Positions 1 through 9,160 are shown, counted from the stretch's first letter. The stretch is DNA of 64,000 nt from Saprospiraceae bacterium UBA7687 (GCA_002482845.1 DLGT01000059.1:10812-74811), one strand, 5' to 3'. Translations and numbers: made by a program. Notes: generated by a model from the letters alone, not told the origin.

Positions 1-227
1 GTTTTGGCTCAAACAGTTTTTTGTTTGTACCGTCTCCAGTGACTTTTAAGCTAAAGACAAAAAGGCGGGAAGAACTCACCCTTGGAATAAAGTATTCTCA
101 CACTAATTTCACAATTTCTCTAGTCCCTTTTGGGTACATGAATATTTCACTTTGGTCAGGGTAGAAAACGGGTGATTGCCATATTTTGAGTGTTTTCAGG
201 TTGGACTCAATGATATTGTTTGATTTT
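1..227. other. Left-edge stretch without a recognisable gene
   Basis: I see no convincing reading frame on either strand. Around 155-210 there is a half-preserved stretch (CAGGGTAGAAAACGG preceded by CCCTTTTGGG) that resembles the core of the foldback repeats seen at 843-863 and elsewhere, but its left arm does not pair, so it may be a degraded copy. Confidence 0.3.
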
Positions 228-509
228 TTATTCTTCAAACTTTCGAATAAATTTAGGATTTCTCCTCATATCCACGATCCCCAAAACTGTTAAGTTTGAC
301 TCATTAAAACTATAGTAAATAAAATAGTCTCTTATTGTCTTTTTTCTTATTAAATCATTGTTCGTTACAGTTCCCGAAGAAGGATATCGCGATAGAACAT
401 TTAAACCATTTTGAAATAATTTGTATAGTTTTGTGGAATATAAGCTTGTTTTATTTCTACCATCCCAATAATTAAGTATATCTTCTAAGTGTTCTAAAGC
501 ATTTCTAGT
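228..509 (-). pseudogene. RelE/ParE-type toxin relic lacking a start codon
   Basis: Directly downstream of the antitoxin gene, the minus strand holds an open frame of 93 codons beginning TRNALEHLEDILNYWDGRN and ending with the ParE/RelE-like block IVDMRRNPKFIRKFEE. Family members normally start with about ten more residues (a short beta strand before the ALEDLxxI helix). Here an in-frame TAG (complement at 510-512) cuts the frame three codons before that helix, and no ATG, GTG or TTG in this frame can restore it. The toxin is therefore probably dead through a small deletion or frameshift, or is translated from an unusual start. The body looks intact, so the damage may be recent. The family is recognised from the fold-typical pattern, not from a search. 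Confidence 0.6.
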
Positions 510-514
510 CTATT

Positions 515-751
515 TTATTTTGAGAGCCATCCTTTAACTTTAGCATTCAGTTCTTCATTTGAAATTGTATCACCATTTTTCATTTGTTCCAAACTTATAT
601 CCAGTTCCTTTTGATGATCATTTGGGATAATAAAAATTTCTTCCTTCTCTGTCCCGATTTCTATCAAATTAAGTATTTCTTCAAGTAAATATGCATCATT
701 AACGGTTTCAATACGTTTTTTTACTTGATTTTTAAGCGCTATAACTGCCAT
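515..751 (-). CDS. Antitoxin of a RelE/ParE-type toxin-antitoxin pair
   Basis: This 78-residue protein has the look of Bacteroidota addiction-module antitoxins: an N-terminal helical part (LKNQVKKRIETVNDAYLLEEILNLIE, residues 6-31) and an acidic, flexible C-terminal toxin-binding part ending in a hydrophobic tail (VKGWLSK). The downstream relic at 228-509 encodes the matching toxin fold, with the usual antitoxin-then-toxin order. In intact pairs the antitoxin neutralises an mRNA interferase or gyrase poison and represses the operon. Because the toxin appears to lack a start, this gene may be an orphan now. The assignment rests on size, composition and the partner. Confidence 0.6.
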   Translation of the reverse strand: MAVIALKNQVKKRIETVNDAYLLEEILNLIEIGTEKEEIFIIPNDHQKELDISLEQMKNGDTISNEELNAKVKGWLSK

Positions 752-767
752 AATAAATTGATTATTG

Positions 768-905
768 AGTCTACTTCGAAAAGTCCATATTTCTAATGAA
801 AGGAAAAGTATTGATTTCTACTCCATTGATAATCAGACGTTTCCCTTTAGGGTTAGGGTGAAAAAACGGCTGATTATCATACGATTCGTGTTTTCGTAGT
901 AGACT
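768..905. repeat. Foldback repeat with CCCTTTAGGGTTAGGGT core (copy 1)
   Basis: A nested imperfect palindrome lies between the antitoxin gene and the LytTR regulator. The inner arms are 828-842 and 864-878 (14 of 15 positions pair), separated by the core CCCTTTAGGGTTAGGGTG. The outer arms AGTCTACTTCGAAAA (768-782) and TTTTCGTAGTAGACT (891-905) pair at 14 of 15. The core recurs almost unchanged at 8638, 8703 and 11210, while the arms there have different sequences. It lies 3' of the kinase/regulator operon and 5' of the antitoxin gene. Confidence 0.75.
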
Positions 906-1032
906 ATTATTAAAACTTACAACCTACGTACTAAATATCATATTAACTACAAAGATAGGAATCCCTATAGTAAGTTGTGGCATATTTATGGCGTTTCGTT
1001 CTTAAAAGGTACCTTTATAATTTCTAATATCA

Positions 1033-1770
1033 TTACCCTACAAGCCACTTTTTAAACTGTGGAGACCGCTCAGTACTGACAATCACTTCTTCATTCGTAG
1101 GTAATAAATTGATTCTGACTCTCGATTTTGTGTGCGTATTCATTTTACCAATCGACTTCTGATGTATAATATATTGCCTATTGATCCTGAAGTAATTACG
1201 ATCAATAATTTTACTTTCGATGTATTCTAATGTTTGATCTACAGGATATTTTTTACCTTCAAAATTAACAAGATAAGTGATTTTTTCTACCGTAAAATAA
1301 TAGGCTACATCTTCATAATTGACCGTTCTGATATTTTGACCAAGTTTGATAAGCCATTTTTTTTCTGCTTTATCTTCATTGATAAGTTTTGTATAGTCAG
1401 GTACAGGATTTTTATAGAATCGAGTATATTTATTAAAAGCATCTTCTAGATGTTCCTTCCTAACAGGTTTAAGGAGATAATCAACTGCATATTGTTTGAA
1501 AGCATCTATGGCATATTCGTCGTAAGCAGTGATAAATAACACAGGTTTGGTGATGGTGACGTACTTAAAAATATCAAAACTATTACCGTCAGATAGATGT
1601 ATGTCCATCAAGATTAAGTCATAACTCGGGTCATTAGAGAAATACGCAATACTGTCCGAAATACTATCTAAGGTACGGACTATTTTGATGTCATTAGAGA
1701 TACTTGTTAGCATTTCTGAAAGTCGGATGACAGCCATCTCTTCGTCTTCAATAATTACTACTCTTGTCAT
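1033..1770 (-). CDS. LytTR-family response regulator
   Basis: This 245-residue two-component regulator has a receiver domain (residues 2-120) with the acidic pocket IEDEE, phospho-acceptor Asp56 (LILMDIHL), Thr81 and Lys101 (YLLKP), followed by a LytTR DNA-binding domain (about 135-245) that contains RINRQYIIHQKSI. It would be phosphorylated by the kinase whose 3' end overlaps its start by 4 bp (ATGA), so the two are translationally coupled. LytTR regulators bind pairs of short direct repeats upstream of targets; the target here is unknown. The gene is the last of the three-gene unit starting at 5104. Confidence 0.93.
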   Translation of the reverse strand: MTRVVIIEDEEMAVIRLSEMLTSISNDIKIVRTLDSISDSIAYFSNDPSYDLILMDIHLSDGNSFDIFKYVTITKPVLFITAYDEYAIDAFKQYAVDYLLKPVRKEHLEDAFNKYTRFYKNPVPDYTKLINEDKAEKKWLIKLGQNIRTVNYEDVAYYFTVEKITYLVNFEGKKYPVDQTLEYIESKIIDRNYFRINRQYIIHQKSIGKMNTHTKSRVRINLLPTNEEVIVSTERSPQFKKWLVG

Positions 1771-4568
1771 ATTGTTTTTTTAAGGGGTATGGTAATGCAG
1801 AACTCCTCTGCTGTTTTGTTTATAATAATGTCTTTGCCTAATAAATATAAATATCTTTTTGATAATGACTGTAAGCCGAAGTGTGTAGAAACCTCCACAC
1901 TTAGTTTTGGTTGTAGATTATTACAAATTTTTAATTTTTCGTCTGTTTGAGTAATATGAATGATCAGTGGTTTGTTTTTCGAAACTACATTATGTTTTAC
2001 AGCATTTTCTATCAATAACTGAAGCGTTAGGGGCAAGATCATGTATGCCTTTGGATTCGTGATGTTGACAGAAATTTCAATACTTTTACCAAATCGTTGT
2101 TCGAGCAAAAAACGATAATTTTCCATAATCGTCACTTCTTCTTCTAGGCTGATAAACTCTGTTTCGCGATATTGTAAGATGCTGCGATAGAAGTCCGAAA
2201 GTTTTTCTACAAAGGTAACCGCTTGTTCGGGTTTGTATTCTATAACGGATATAAGGGTATTAAAACTATTAAAAAGAAAATGCGGATTAATTTGACTTTT
2301 GAGTGTTTCTAGTTGGTTTTTAACTTGTTCTGTTTTGATGGCTTCCAATGTTTTTTTCCTTTCAGAGACAATGTCAAATATTTTGAAGATAACCCAACCT
2401 AGCAATCCTATTACACAAAGGATAAACCACCAAGTCCGCCAAAAAGCTTCTTTGATCGTGAAGTTTATTTCGAATTTATCCGCAAAAGCAAAGTTCTCAT
2501 TAATGGCACATTCGATGATGAATTTGTATGTTCCTGGCTTGAGATTGCTGTAGATTAGCTTTTGATCTTTAGTAAATCTCCATCCTTCATCCACATCACT
2601 CAATTGAAATCTGTACCGCACTGCTTCGGGATCATTAAACCAAATACCCGCATATTCAATGACAAAATCATTTTCAGTATGGCTTAAAATAGTATTGTCA
2701 TTTAGCCACGTTTCACCTGCTTTTAGTTTATTGATATGTAGTTTTGGTGTATATTTTACATCTTGTAGGGCACGATAATAGATAATTTTATCATTGTCTG
2801 TCATTAAGATATTATCTTGCTGATCTTGGCAAAAAGCATTGATGTTTTGATCCCATTTGCGGATGCCTACATTGTTTCCAAAATTAACAATGTGGTAATT
2901 ATCTACATTGATCAAGTCAAAACCTGTATGGTGAAAAACAATAATCTGACCATCTCGATCTGTTTTTACCCCCGAAATATGAAGTTCTGTCAGCCCTTCT
3001 TCGGTACCGAAATATTGGATAGAATCATTTTTGATACAACCTACGCCTTCATCCAAGGTACTAAACCAAATCACATCGTTTTTGTCTTGGGCAAACGACA
3101 ATATGGTATGATCGCTGACATAGTTTTTTATCTGATTGTTTTTGTTTATTTTCTGAATACCTTTTCCATCAGATCCAATCCAAATATTATCACTTTTGTC
3201 AGTAAATAGTGTATAATTGTAATCTGACACCAAACCATTTTGTTTATTTTTGACTTCCAAAACTTGCCCGTCTTCATCTAGAATAGAAATGCCCGCAAGG
3301 GTAGAAGCCCATATTTTATCTTCTTGAGATGTTATCGAAAAAACACTGTTATTACTCAATCCATTACTTTCTTGTATCGTTCGAGTCTTGTTTTGAACCA
3401 TGTCCAAAATGATGATTCCTCTATCCATAGTACCACACCATAATGCTTTGGAAGGTTGATGGTAGTACAATGAAATGATATTGACATTTGGGATAATGTT
3501 TTTTGATACTTGATTATGATCTATCACAAAGAGTCCAGTTTCATTTCCTACATAGGTCTTATCATCTATATTTCTTATGGTTTGAATATTTTGGATGTTG
3601 GTTTGAGATATCGTAAGTGTACCTGAAGCCGAAAGTAAGCCATTATTTCTGCATAGAAACCAAATATTCTTTTCGTCATCAACTAGAAAATCAATAATGG
3701 ATAGGGACGATTCGTGACCTTTGGCCACAAGTGGTTTTAATTCGTCTGTTGTTGTATTCCATATGTAAATGTTTTCTTTATTTTCTGTTTGGATTAAATA
3801 AGTATCAAAAAACAGCTGTTGCAGTTTTACCACACTTTCACTTAATCCAATATTTGATTTTACTTGCTGTTTTGTTACATCAATATCCCAAACACCACTT
3901 TTAAAAGTCCCTATACCTAGGTTTTGTCCAGATTTAGATGGATAAATAGAAGTGACCACATCATCAGGAAGTGATGAAGCAACAGATGGTTTTAAAACTT
4001 TTTTCTTACCTTTATCAAAATGCAGTTCTTGAACACCTAGATCTGTAGCTACCCATATTCCTGCATTTTTGGTGGCCACCATACTATAAATTTCATTGCT
4101 AAACAAGCCATCGTCTTCGTTAACATTGTACAAGACTTTGTCTTCATACACATAGACGCCTTCACCGTAGGTCGCAATCCAAAATTGGTTACTTGGTGTA
4201 AAAAAGATGTTAGTTATTTTTGATTTTGGCCAACCTTCATCAATGCCCCAAGGATGAATACCATTTTTGTAAAACTGAAAAATAGCACCATCTTCATAAC
4301 CTATCCATAATATATTTTTTTCATAATAAAGAGCAGTCACTTCCTGACTACCTTGATCCGGTCTTTGATATATTTTATGAATATTACCATCATAAATAAC
4401 AAGTCCTTCCTTTGTACCAATGTACATCAAATCATTTTGATATCGATACAAAAGTGTAGGATTCATCCTAAGCAAATCCGTGCTGACTTCGTGTTGGTTG
4501 AAGTGATATTTTTGGCTTGTCAAAGTCCAACTTATTAAACAAAATAGAAAAACGATACCTATTCTCAT
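1767..4568 (-). CDS. Two-component propeller histidine kinase (LytS-type)
   Basis: The 933-residue sensor kinase has a signal peptide (1-18), many two-component-regulator propeller blades up to about residue 620 (motifs such as NIWFLCRNNGL, DNIWIGSDGKG and DVIWFSTLDEG), a Y_Y_Y domain (about 632-704), one membrane helix (about 712-732, WWFILCVIGLLGWVIF), a coiled linker and a His_kinase domain with NPHFLFN (His763 as phosphorylation site), followed by a degenerate HATPase with ENAVKHN near 855. The periplasmic propeller probably senses a ligand; the output is the LytTR regulator encoded immediately downstream. The ATG overlaps the stop of the yceI-like gene by 4 bp, so all three genes form one operon. 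The propeller plus LytS arrangement lacks the AraC output domain of classic Bacteroides hybrid sensors. Confidence 0.93.
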   Translation of the reverse strand: MRIGIVFLFCLISWTLTSQKYHFNQHEVSTDLLRMNPTLLYRYQNDLMYIGTKEGLVIYDGNIHKIYQRPDQGSQEVTALYYEKNILWIGYEDGAIFQFYKNGIHPWGIDEGWPKSKITNIFFTPSNQFWIATYGEGVYVYEDKVLYNVNEDDGLFSNEIYSMVATKNAGIWVATDLGVQELHFDKGKKKVLKPSVASSLPDDVVTSIYPSKSGQNLGIGTFKSGVWDIDVTKQQVKSNIGLSESVVKLQQLFFDTYLIQTENKENIYIWNTTTDELKPLVAKGHESSLSIIDFLVDDEKNIWFLCRNNGLLSASGTLTISQTNIQNIQTIRNIDDKTYVGNETGLFVIDHNQVSKNIIPNVNIISLYYHQPSKALWCGTMDRGIIILDMVQNKTRTIQESNGLSNNSVFSITSQEDKIWASTLAGISILDEDGQVLEVKNKQNGLVSDYNYTLFTDKSDNIWIGSDGKGIQKINKNNQIKNYVSDHTILSFAQDKNDVIWFSTLDEGVGCIKNDSIQYFGTEEGLTELHISGVKTDRDGQIIVFHHTGFDLINVDNYHIVNFGNNVGIRKWDQNINAFCQDQQDNILMTDNDKIIYYRALQDVKYTPKLHINKLKAGETWLNDNTILSHTENDFVIEYAGIWFNDPEAVRYRFQLSDVDEGWRFTKDQKLIYSNLKPGTYKFIIECAINENFAFADKFEINFTIKEAFWRTWWFILCVIGLLGWVIFKIFDIVSERKKTLEAIKTEQVKNQLETLKSQINPHFLFNSFNTLISVIEYKPEQAVTFVEKLSDFYRSILQYRETEFISLEEEVTIMENYRFLLEQRFGKSIEISVNITNPKAYMILPLTLQLLIENAVKHNVVSKNKPLIIHITQTDEKLKICNNLQPKLSVEVSTHFGLQSLSKRYLYLLGKDIIINKTAEEFCITIPLKKTI

Positions 4569-5104
4569 TTTCCTGATTTGGCAGACAGTGAGACTTGAAT
4601 CTCTTCTGCAATTTTTTTGTGGACAATCTTAGGAATCGTAATGTTATAGTCTTCTAACAAGATCTTAAAAGATGAAACAATCTGAATCTGACCATTTGTC
4701 ACCGTAACATCGTGGTTTAATATTCTTTCTTTGGTGATGCCACGAATAGTAAATTTACCCTTTGTCCGTACTTGGTATTTGCCATCTTTGTTCAGGGGAA
4801 TATCATCCAATAATTTTCCTGTGTAAGTGATAGTGGGATACTTGGTGGTTTCCATATAGTTTTCATTAAAATGCTCTTTTTGCAAAGCACTATTAAACCC
4901 TTCAAAGGTTAATAACTTGACAGAAAAAGCAAATTTATTTTCTGTGATATCAATGATGCCTGTCAGTTTATTGCTCTCCGCTTTGATCACTTCAAGACTA
5001 GCGTCAGATACAAACTTTACATTTCCATTCAGCGCAAGCGTCGAGTTTTGACCATAAACAAACCCTAAAATACAGACAAAACCAATTATTAATACATATC
5101 TCAT
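4565..5104 (-). CDS. YceI-family exported protein
   Basis: A 179-residue protein with a signal peptide (1-18, ending VYGQ) followed by a YceI-like lipocalin-type beta barrel. Diagnostic stretches are VKFVSDASLEVIKAES, a long HFNENYMETTKYPTITYTG block and GKFTIRGITKER. YceI proteins bind isoprenoid-type lipids in the periplasm and are often linked to stress or envelope redox biology. Here the gene opens an operon with a sensor kinase and regulator, with a 4-bp overlap, which suggests that its product or ligand relates to the signal sensed. The coupling is seen; the functional link is inferred. Confidence 0.85.
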   Translation of the reverse strand: MRYVLIIGFVCILGFVYGQNSTLALNGNVKFVSDASLEVIKAESNKLTGIIDITENKFAFSVKLLTFEGFNSALQKEHFNENYMETTKYPTITYTGKLLDDIPLNKDGKYQVRTKGKFTIRGITKERILNHDVTVTNGQIQIVSSFKILLEDYNITIPKIVHKKIAEEIQVSLSAKSGK

Positions 5105-5190
5105 GCATCAAAATTACTACTTTTTCGATAATTTTAAGGTCATTTCCATACTGAATTAGGAATAAAGGGTGCTGAATCGGTATTTACTCT

Positions 5191-5213
5191 GCTTTTGAAA
5201 TTATTTCAAAAGC
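5191..5213. promoter_or_regulatory. Perfect palindrome in a divergent promoter region
   Basis: Two 11-bp arms, GCTTTTGAAAT and ATTTCAAAAGC, flank a single base, in the 182-bp gap between the divergent yceI operon (start 5104) and the BNR-repeat gene (start 5287). A symmetric site of this length between divergent starts is a typical operator position. The spacer is too short for an RNA hairpin loop, which favours a protein-binding site. No binding factor can be named. Confidence 0.45.
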
Positions 5214-5286
5214 TTTTCGACAAAGAGTTTTACCATCTCATACGATATAATTACCTTCACTCCATATTATCAAAAATCACATTAAT

Positions 5287-8200
5287 ATGGTCATTACAAA
5301 ACAAATAGTTTTTACACTTTTCTTAGCTTGTTTTTTAGTACAGCCTAGTTTTAGTCAAAAGAAAAACACTAAATCTGCAGACAAAACAACAGCCAAAACG
5401 ACTGAAAAAAAAGATGATTTATACAGTTCAGGGACATTTTCAGCTTTAGCATTCAGATCTATCGGTCCAGCAGTCACGTCAGGACGTATATCAGATTTTG
5501 CCGTCAATCCCAATAATCACAGCGAATATTACGTAGCATCTGCATCAGGTGGCGTATGGAAAACCACCAATCGTGGCGTCACATATCAACCTATTTTTGA
5601 CGGAGAAGGTTCGTATTCCATAGGTTGTGTCGTCTTGGATCCGAATAATAGCAGTACTGTTTGGGTTGGATCAGGTGAAAATAACAACCAACGATCAGTA
5701 GCTTACGGTGATGGTGTGTACAAATCTACCGACGGTGGACAATCTTGGAAAAATATGGGACTTAAAAACTCTGAACATATTGCACAAATCATCGTCGATC
5801 CTAAAGATGCCAATATCATCTATGTAGCTGCTTATGGACCTGTATGGAGCGAAGGTGGCGATCGTGGTGTGTATAAATCTACAGATGGTGGTGCTACTTG
5901 GACATGTGTAAAAAGTGTCAGTGCATTTACAGGTTGTAATGATCTTGTCATGGACCCTAGAGATAATCGAGTATTGTATGCGGCATTTCATCAGCGTATG
6001 CGTAAGGTACATACGTATATAGGTGGCGGCCCTGAGTCTGCTATTTACAAATCTACCGATGCAGGTGCGACGTGGACGAAAGTAGAAGGTGGTCTTCCAA
6101 GTGGAGATGTAGGAAGAATAGCCTTGGATATCAGCCCTGTCAATCCTGATATTCTATTTGCTGTGGTAGAAGCTAAAGATAGCAAAGGTGGTATCTATCG
6201 CACAACCAATAAAGGTGCAAGTTGGGAAAAACGCAGCGGTGTATTTACATCAGGCAATTATTACCAAGAAGTCACTTGTGATCCACATAATGTTGATAAG
6301 ATATTCCTCACAGACACCTATTATAAAGTTAGTAATGATGGTGGGAAAACGGTCAGCAACCTTGGTGAAATCAACAAACACATAGACAATCATGCCATTT
6401 GGATAGATCCGAATGATGCCAATCACTTACTCATAGGTTGCGATGGTGGTATTTACGAGACTTACGATCATGCGGCTACGTACCATTTTAAAGACAATCT
6501 TCCAGTCACTCAATTTTATAAAGTTAGTACGGACAATGAATATCCTTTTTATACCGTTCATGGTGGTACACAAGATAATCTAAGTCTAGCCATCCCAAGT
6601 CGTACGACATCTATCAATGGTATCGTCAATGCAGATTGTTATGTAACATCATTGGGTGATGGATTCGAAACACAAGTCGATCAGTCCAATCCTAATATCA
6701 TTTACGCACAAAGTCAGTATGGTGGTTTAGTTAGATTTGACCGTAAAAATGGCGAATATCTCTCTATTAAACCTATAGAAGGAGAAAATGCTGAAGCCTA
6801 CAGATGGAATTGGGATGCACCTTTACTTATCAGTCAGTTTAATAATAAAAGATTGTATTTCGGAGCCAATAAAGTGTTCAGAACAGATGATCAAGGCAAT
6901 AGTTGGAAAGTAATCAGTCCTGATCTAAGCAGACAAATAGACAGAAATAAGATAGAAGTTATGGGTAAAATTTGGTCGGTGGATGCCATTGCAAAAAATG
7001 GAAGTACAGATATTTTTGGCCAAACTACAAGCATCGCTGAGTCAAAGTTTGATGAAAATATGATTTGGGTAGGTACAGATGATGGATTGATCCATCTTAC
7101 CACAGATGGCGGCAAAAACTGGACAAAAATGGACAATCTTCCTGGCGTACCTAGCATGAGTTATGTCCACCAAATCATCGCATCACTGCACGACAAAAAC
7201 ACCGCTTATGTTTGTTTTAATCATCATAGATACGGAGACTTCAAACCTTATTTACTCAAAACCACAGATGCAGGCAAAACGTGGAAAAGCATAGCTTCCG
7301 ACCTTCCAGAAAGAGGCAGTGTCTATACCATTGCCGAAGATCATGTAGCTAAGGATTTATTATTTGTGGGTACAGAGTTTGGTTGTTTTTTTACATCTAA
7401 TGGTGGAAGTAATTGGATTCAACTGAAAGCAGGATTGCCTACCATTGCAGTAAGAGATATCGATATACAAAGACGTGAAAATGATTTAGTACTAGGTACG
7501 TTCGGACGTGGATTCTATGTTTTGGACGATTATACACCATTGAGACACATCAAAAAAGAAGACTTGGAGAAAGAAGCCATCATCGCACCTGTCAAAGATG
7601 CCTTAATGTACAATCCTAGATATCCAATCGGTCTAAGAGACAAGGGACATTTAGGAAGTAGTTATTTTACTTCGCCAAATCCTGAAGTTGGAGCTGTATT
7701 TACGTATTATCTAAAAGATGATGTCAAAAAAATCAAAGACATCAGAAAGGAAAAAGAAAAAGCCGCTTATGAAAAGAAGGAAGCCGTTTATTATCCTTCG
7801 ATAGATAGTTTGCGATTAGAAGACAATCAAGTAGATCCTTATGTATTATTGACAATCACTGATGCGCAAGGAAATGTGGTCAGACATATCAAAACAGGTG
7901 CAAAAAAAGGACTCCATAGGCTCACTTGGGACCTTAGATATGCACCAGCTGATCCAGTAGAAGGAAGATATACGCCAGGACCTGATGTGCTTTTTGGTTC
8001 AGCACCACAAGGACATTTGGTAACACCAGGTGTGTATAATGTTTCAATATCCAAGTATCAAGATGGTATGTTGACACCATTGGCAGGACCTGTATCTTTT
8101 ACAACTAAGTTGCTAAATCAAGCAAGTTTACCAGCTAAAGACCTAGCAGCTAATGCTGTCTTTTACCAAAAAGTGAGTGACATGAGTCGTCATCTGAGCG

Positions 8201-8607
8201 CTACGAATGATCTCTTAGGACGAATAGAATCTAGGGTCAAAAATGCAGAACTTGCCATCATGGATATGCCAGCTGCAGCTTCAGATTTATTGGCTAAAAC
8301 CTATAATATCAAACAAGCACTCATTCCTATCAAACTCAAGATGAATGGAGATGATACAAGAGCCAAAAGAGAATTTGAATCCAAACCATCTATCAATGAT
8401 CGTGTGTATGGTATCATTTACAGCATATGGAGTACCACATCAGACGTCCCGAAAACATTGACAGATGCCTTCGCTGTAGCTGAAAAACAGTACAATGAAG
8501 TATTCCCAATGATCAAAGATCTAGACACACAAGTATCTGCCATAGAAGCAGAACTAAACAAAAACAAAGCACCTTACACACCAGGAAGATGGCCTGATAA
8601 GAAGTAA
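5287..8607 (+). CDS. Exported BNR/VPS10-like propeller protein
   Basis: A 1106-residue protein with a signal peptide (1-24, PSFSQ) and a large sortilin/VPS10-like propeller region. Asp-box (BNR) motifs SxDxGxxW recur near residues 144 (STDGGQSW), 196 (STDGGATW), 254 (STDAGATW), 303 (TTNKGASW), 531 (TDDQGNSW), 604 (TTDGGKNW), 657 (TTDAGKTW) and 703 (SNGGSNW). After about 760 there is a linker and a FlgD-like beta domain (DAQGNVVRHIKTG to GLHRLTWDL), then a helical C-terminus. Bacteroidota homologues are often labelled glycosyl hydrolase, but I see no catalytic residues that support an enzymatic call. No type IX sorting tail is visible. Confidence 0.85.
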   Translation: MVITKQIVFTLFLACFLVQPSFSQKKNTKSADKTTAKTTEKKDDLYSSGTFSALAFRSIGPAVTSGRISDFAVNPNNHSEYYVASASGGVWKTTNRGVTYQPIFDGEGSYSIGCVVLDPNNSSTVWVGSGENNNQRSVAYGDGVYKSTDGGQSWKNMGLKNSEHIAQIIVDPKDANIIYVAAYGPVWSEGGDRGVYKSTDGGATWTCVKSVSAFTGCNDLVMDPRDNRVLYAAFHQRMRKVHTYIGGGPESAIYKSTDAGATWTKVEGGLPSGDVGRIALDISPVNPDILFAVVEAKDSKGGIYRTTNKGASWEKRSGVFTSGNYYQEVTCDPHNVDKIFLTDTYYKVSNDGGKTVSNLGEINKHIDNHAIWIDPNDANHLLIGCDGGIYETYDHAATYHFKDNLPVTQFYKVSTDNEYPFYTVHGGTQDNLSLAIPSRTTSINGIVNADCYVTSLGDGFETQVDQSNPNIIYAQSQYGGLVRFDRKNGEYLSIKPIEGENAEAYRWNWDAPLLISQFNNKRLYFGANKVFRTDDQGNSWKVISPDLSRQIDRNKIEVMGKIWSVDAIAKNGSTDIFGQTTSIAESKFDENMIWVGTDDGLIHLTTDGGKNWTKMDNLPGVPSMSYVHQIIASLHDKNTAYVCFNHHRYGDFKPYLLKTTDAGKTWKSIASDLPERGSVYTIAEDHVAKDLLFVGTEFGCFFTSNGGSNWIQLKAGLPTIAVRDIDIQRRENDLVLGTFGRGFYVLDDYTPLRHIKKEDLEKEAIIAPVKDALMYNPRYPIGLRDKGHLGSSYFTSPNPEVGAVFTYYLKDDVKKIKDIRKEKEKAAYEKKEAVYYPSIDSLRLEDNQVDPYVLLTITDAQGNVVRHIKTGAKKGLHRLTWDLRYAPADPVEGRYTPGPDVLFGSAPQGHLVTPGVYNVSISKYQDGMLTPLAGPVSFTTKLLNQASLPAKDLAANAVFYQKVSDMSRHLSATNDLLGRIESRVKNAELAIMDMPAAASDLLAKTYNIKQALIPIKLKMNGDDTRAKREFESKPSINDRVYGIIYSIWSTTSDVPKTLTDAFAVAEKQYNEVFPMIKDLDTQVSAIEAELNKNKAPYTPGRWPDKK

Positions 8608-8621
8608 GTATAATACCGCAT

Positions 8622-8820
8622 TGATTATCAGCTATTTCCCTTTAGGGTTAGGGTAAGAAATAGCTGATAATCATTTGAAATATACTTTAGTATCAGCTAT
8701 TTCCCTTTAGGGTTAGGGTAAAAAATAGCTGATAATCATTTGATATATATTATAGTACCAGACATTTCCTTTTAGGGTAGGGTAAAAAAATAGCTGATAG
8801 TCTTTTGATTTATGCTTTCG
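8622..8820. repeat. Three tandem 65-bp foldback repeats (copies 2a-2c)
   Basis: Starting 15 bp after the stop of the BNR-protein gene, three units begin at 8626, 8691 and 8756, a constant 65-bp period. Each has arms pairing as TATCAGCTATTT with AAATAGCTGATA around the core CCCTTTAGGGTTAGGGT. Unit 1 has perfect 16-bp arms (8622-8637 and 8658-8673), unit 2 perfect 12-bp arms (8691-8702 and 8723-8734), and unit 3 is decayed (TACCAGACATTT and a shortened core). The order of decay suggests tandem amplification followed by drift. Confidence 0.85.
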
Positions 8821-8947
8821 GAGTGGACTTATTTCTTTTTTATTGAAATGATTTCCAAATTAATTTCAATAACCATACAATACACCAAACCCAAATCAAG
8901 TTATTAGCCATAAGCAAAACATATCCCTATTACACAAGACTTGTACA

Positions 8948-9127
8948 TTAAACCGTAAATATGCATTAGAAAATCTATTACAGGCTGACATGTCTTCAAA
9001 ATAAGACTCCGCCTTGGCGGATAATTTTTCATCACTTACCATAGTGGTGACTATGTTTCGCTCTTGAAAATTCTTATTTTATTGGCATCTCAACCTTCAC
9101 TACGAATCCTAATTCATTATTACGGTT
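8948..9127. repeat. Palindromic MITE-like repeat, family B, copy 1
   Basis: A stretch of about 180 bp starting TTAAACCGTAAATATGCATTAG and ending AATTCATTATTACGGTT with imperfect inverted ends. It matches, in reverse orientation, the element at 56716-56888: the ends (ATGCATTAGAAAATCTATTAC and ACTACGAATCCTAAT) and the centre (TTACCATAGTGGTGACTATG) are shared. The central hairpin pairs as CATAG/CTATG in both copies although the loop differs. An internal hairpin TCCGCC-TT-GGCGGA lies near 9007-9020. No coding capacity. Confidence 0.6.
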
Positions 9128-9160
9128 GATTTTCATTTTCTTCGCTAAAATCCTTTTGAG

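Noticed and set aside
5287..8607. Glycosyl hydrolase annotation for the BNR protein
   Set aside because: Only Asp-box propeller motifs are visible; no sialidase arginine triad or catalytic acid pair can be pointed out.
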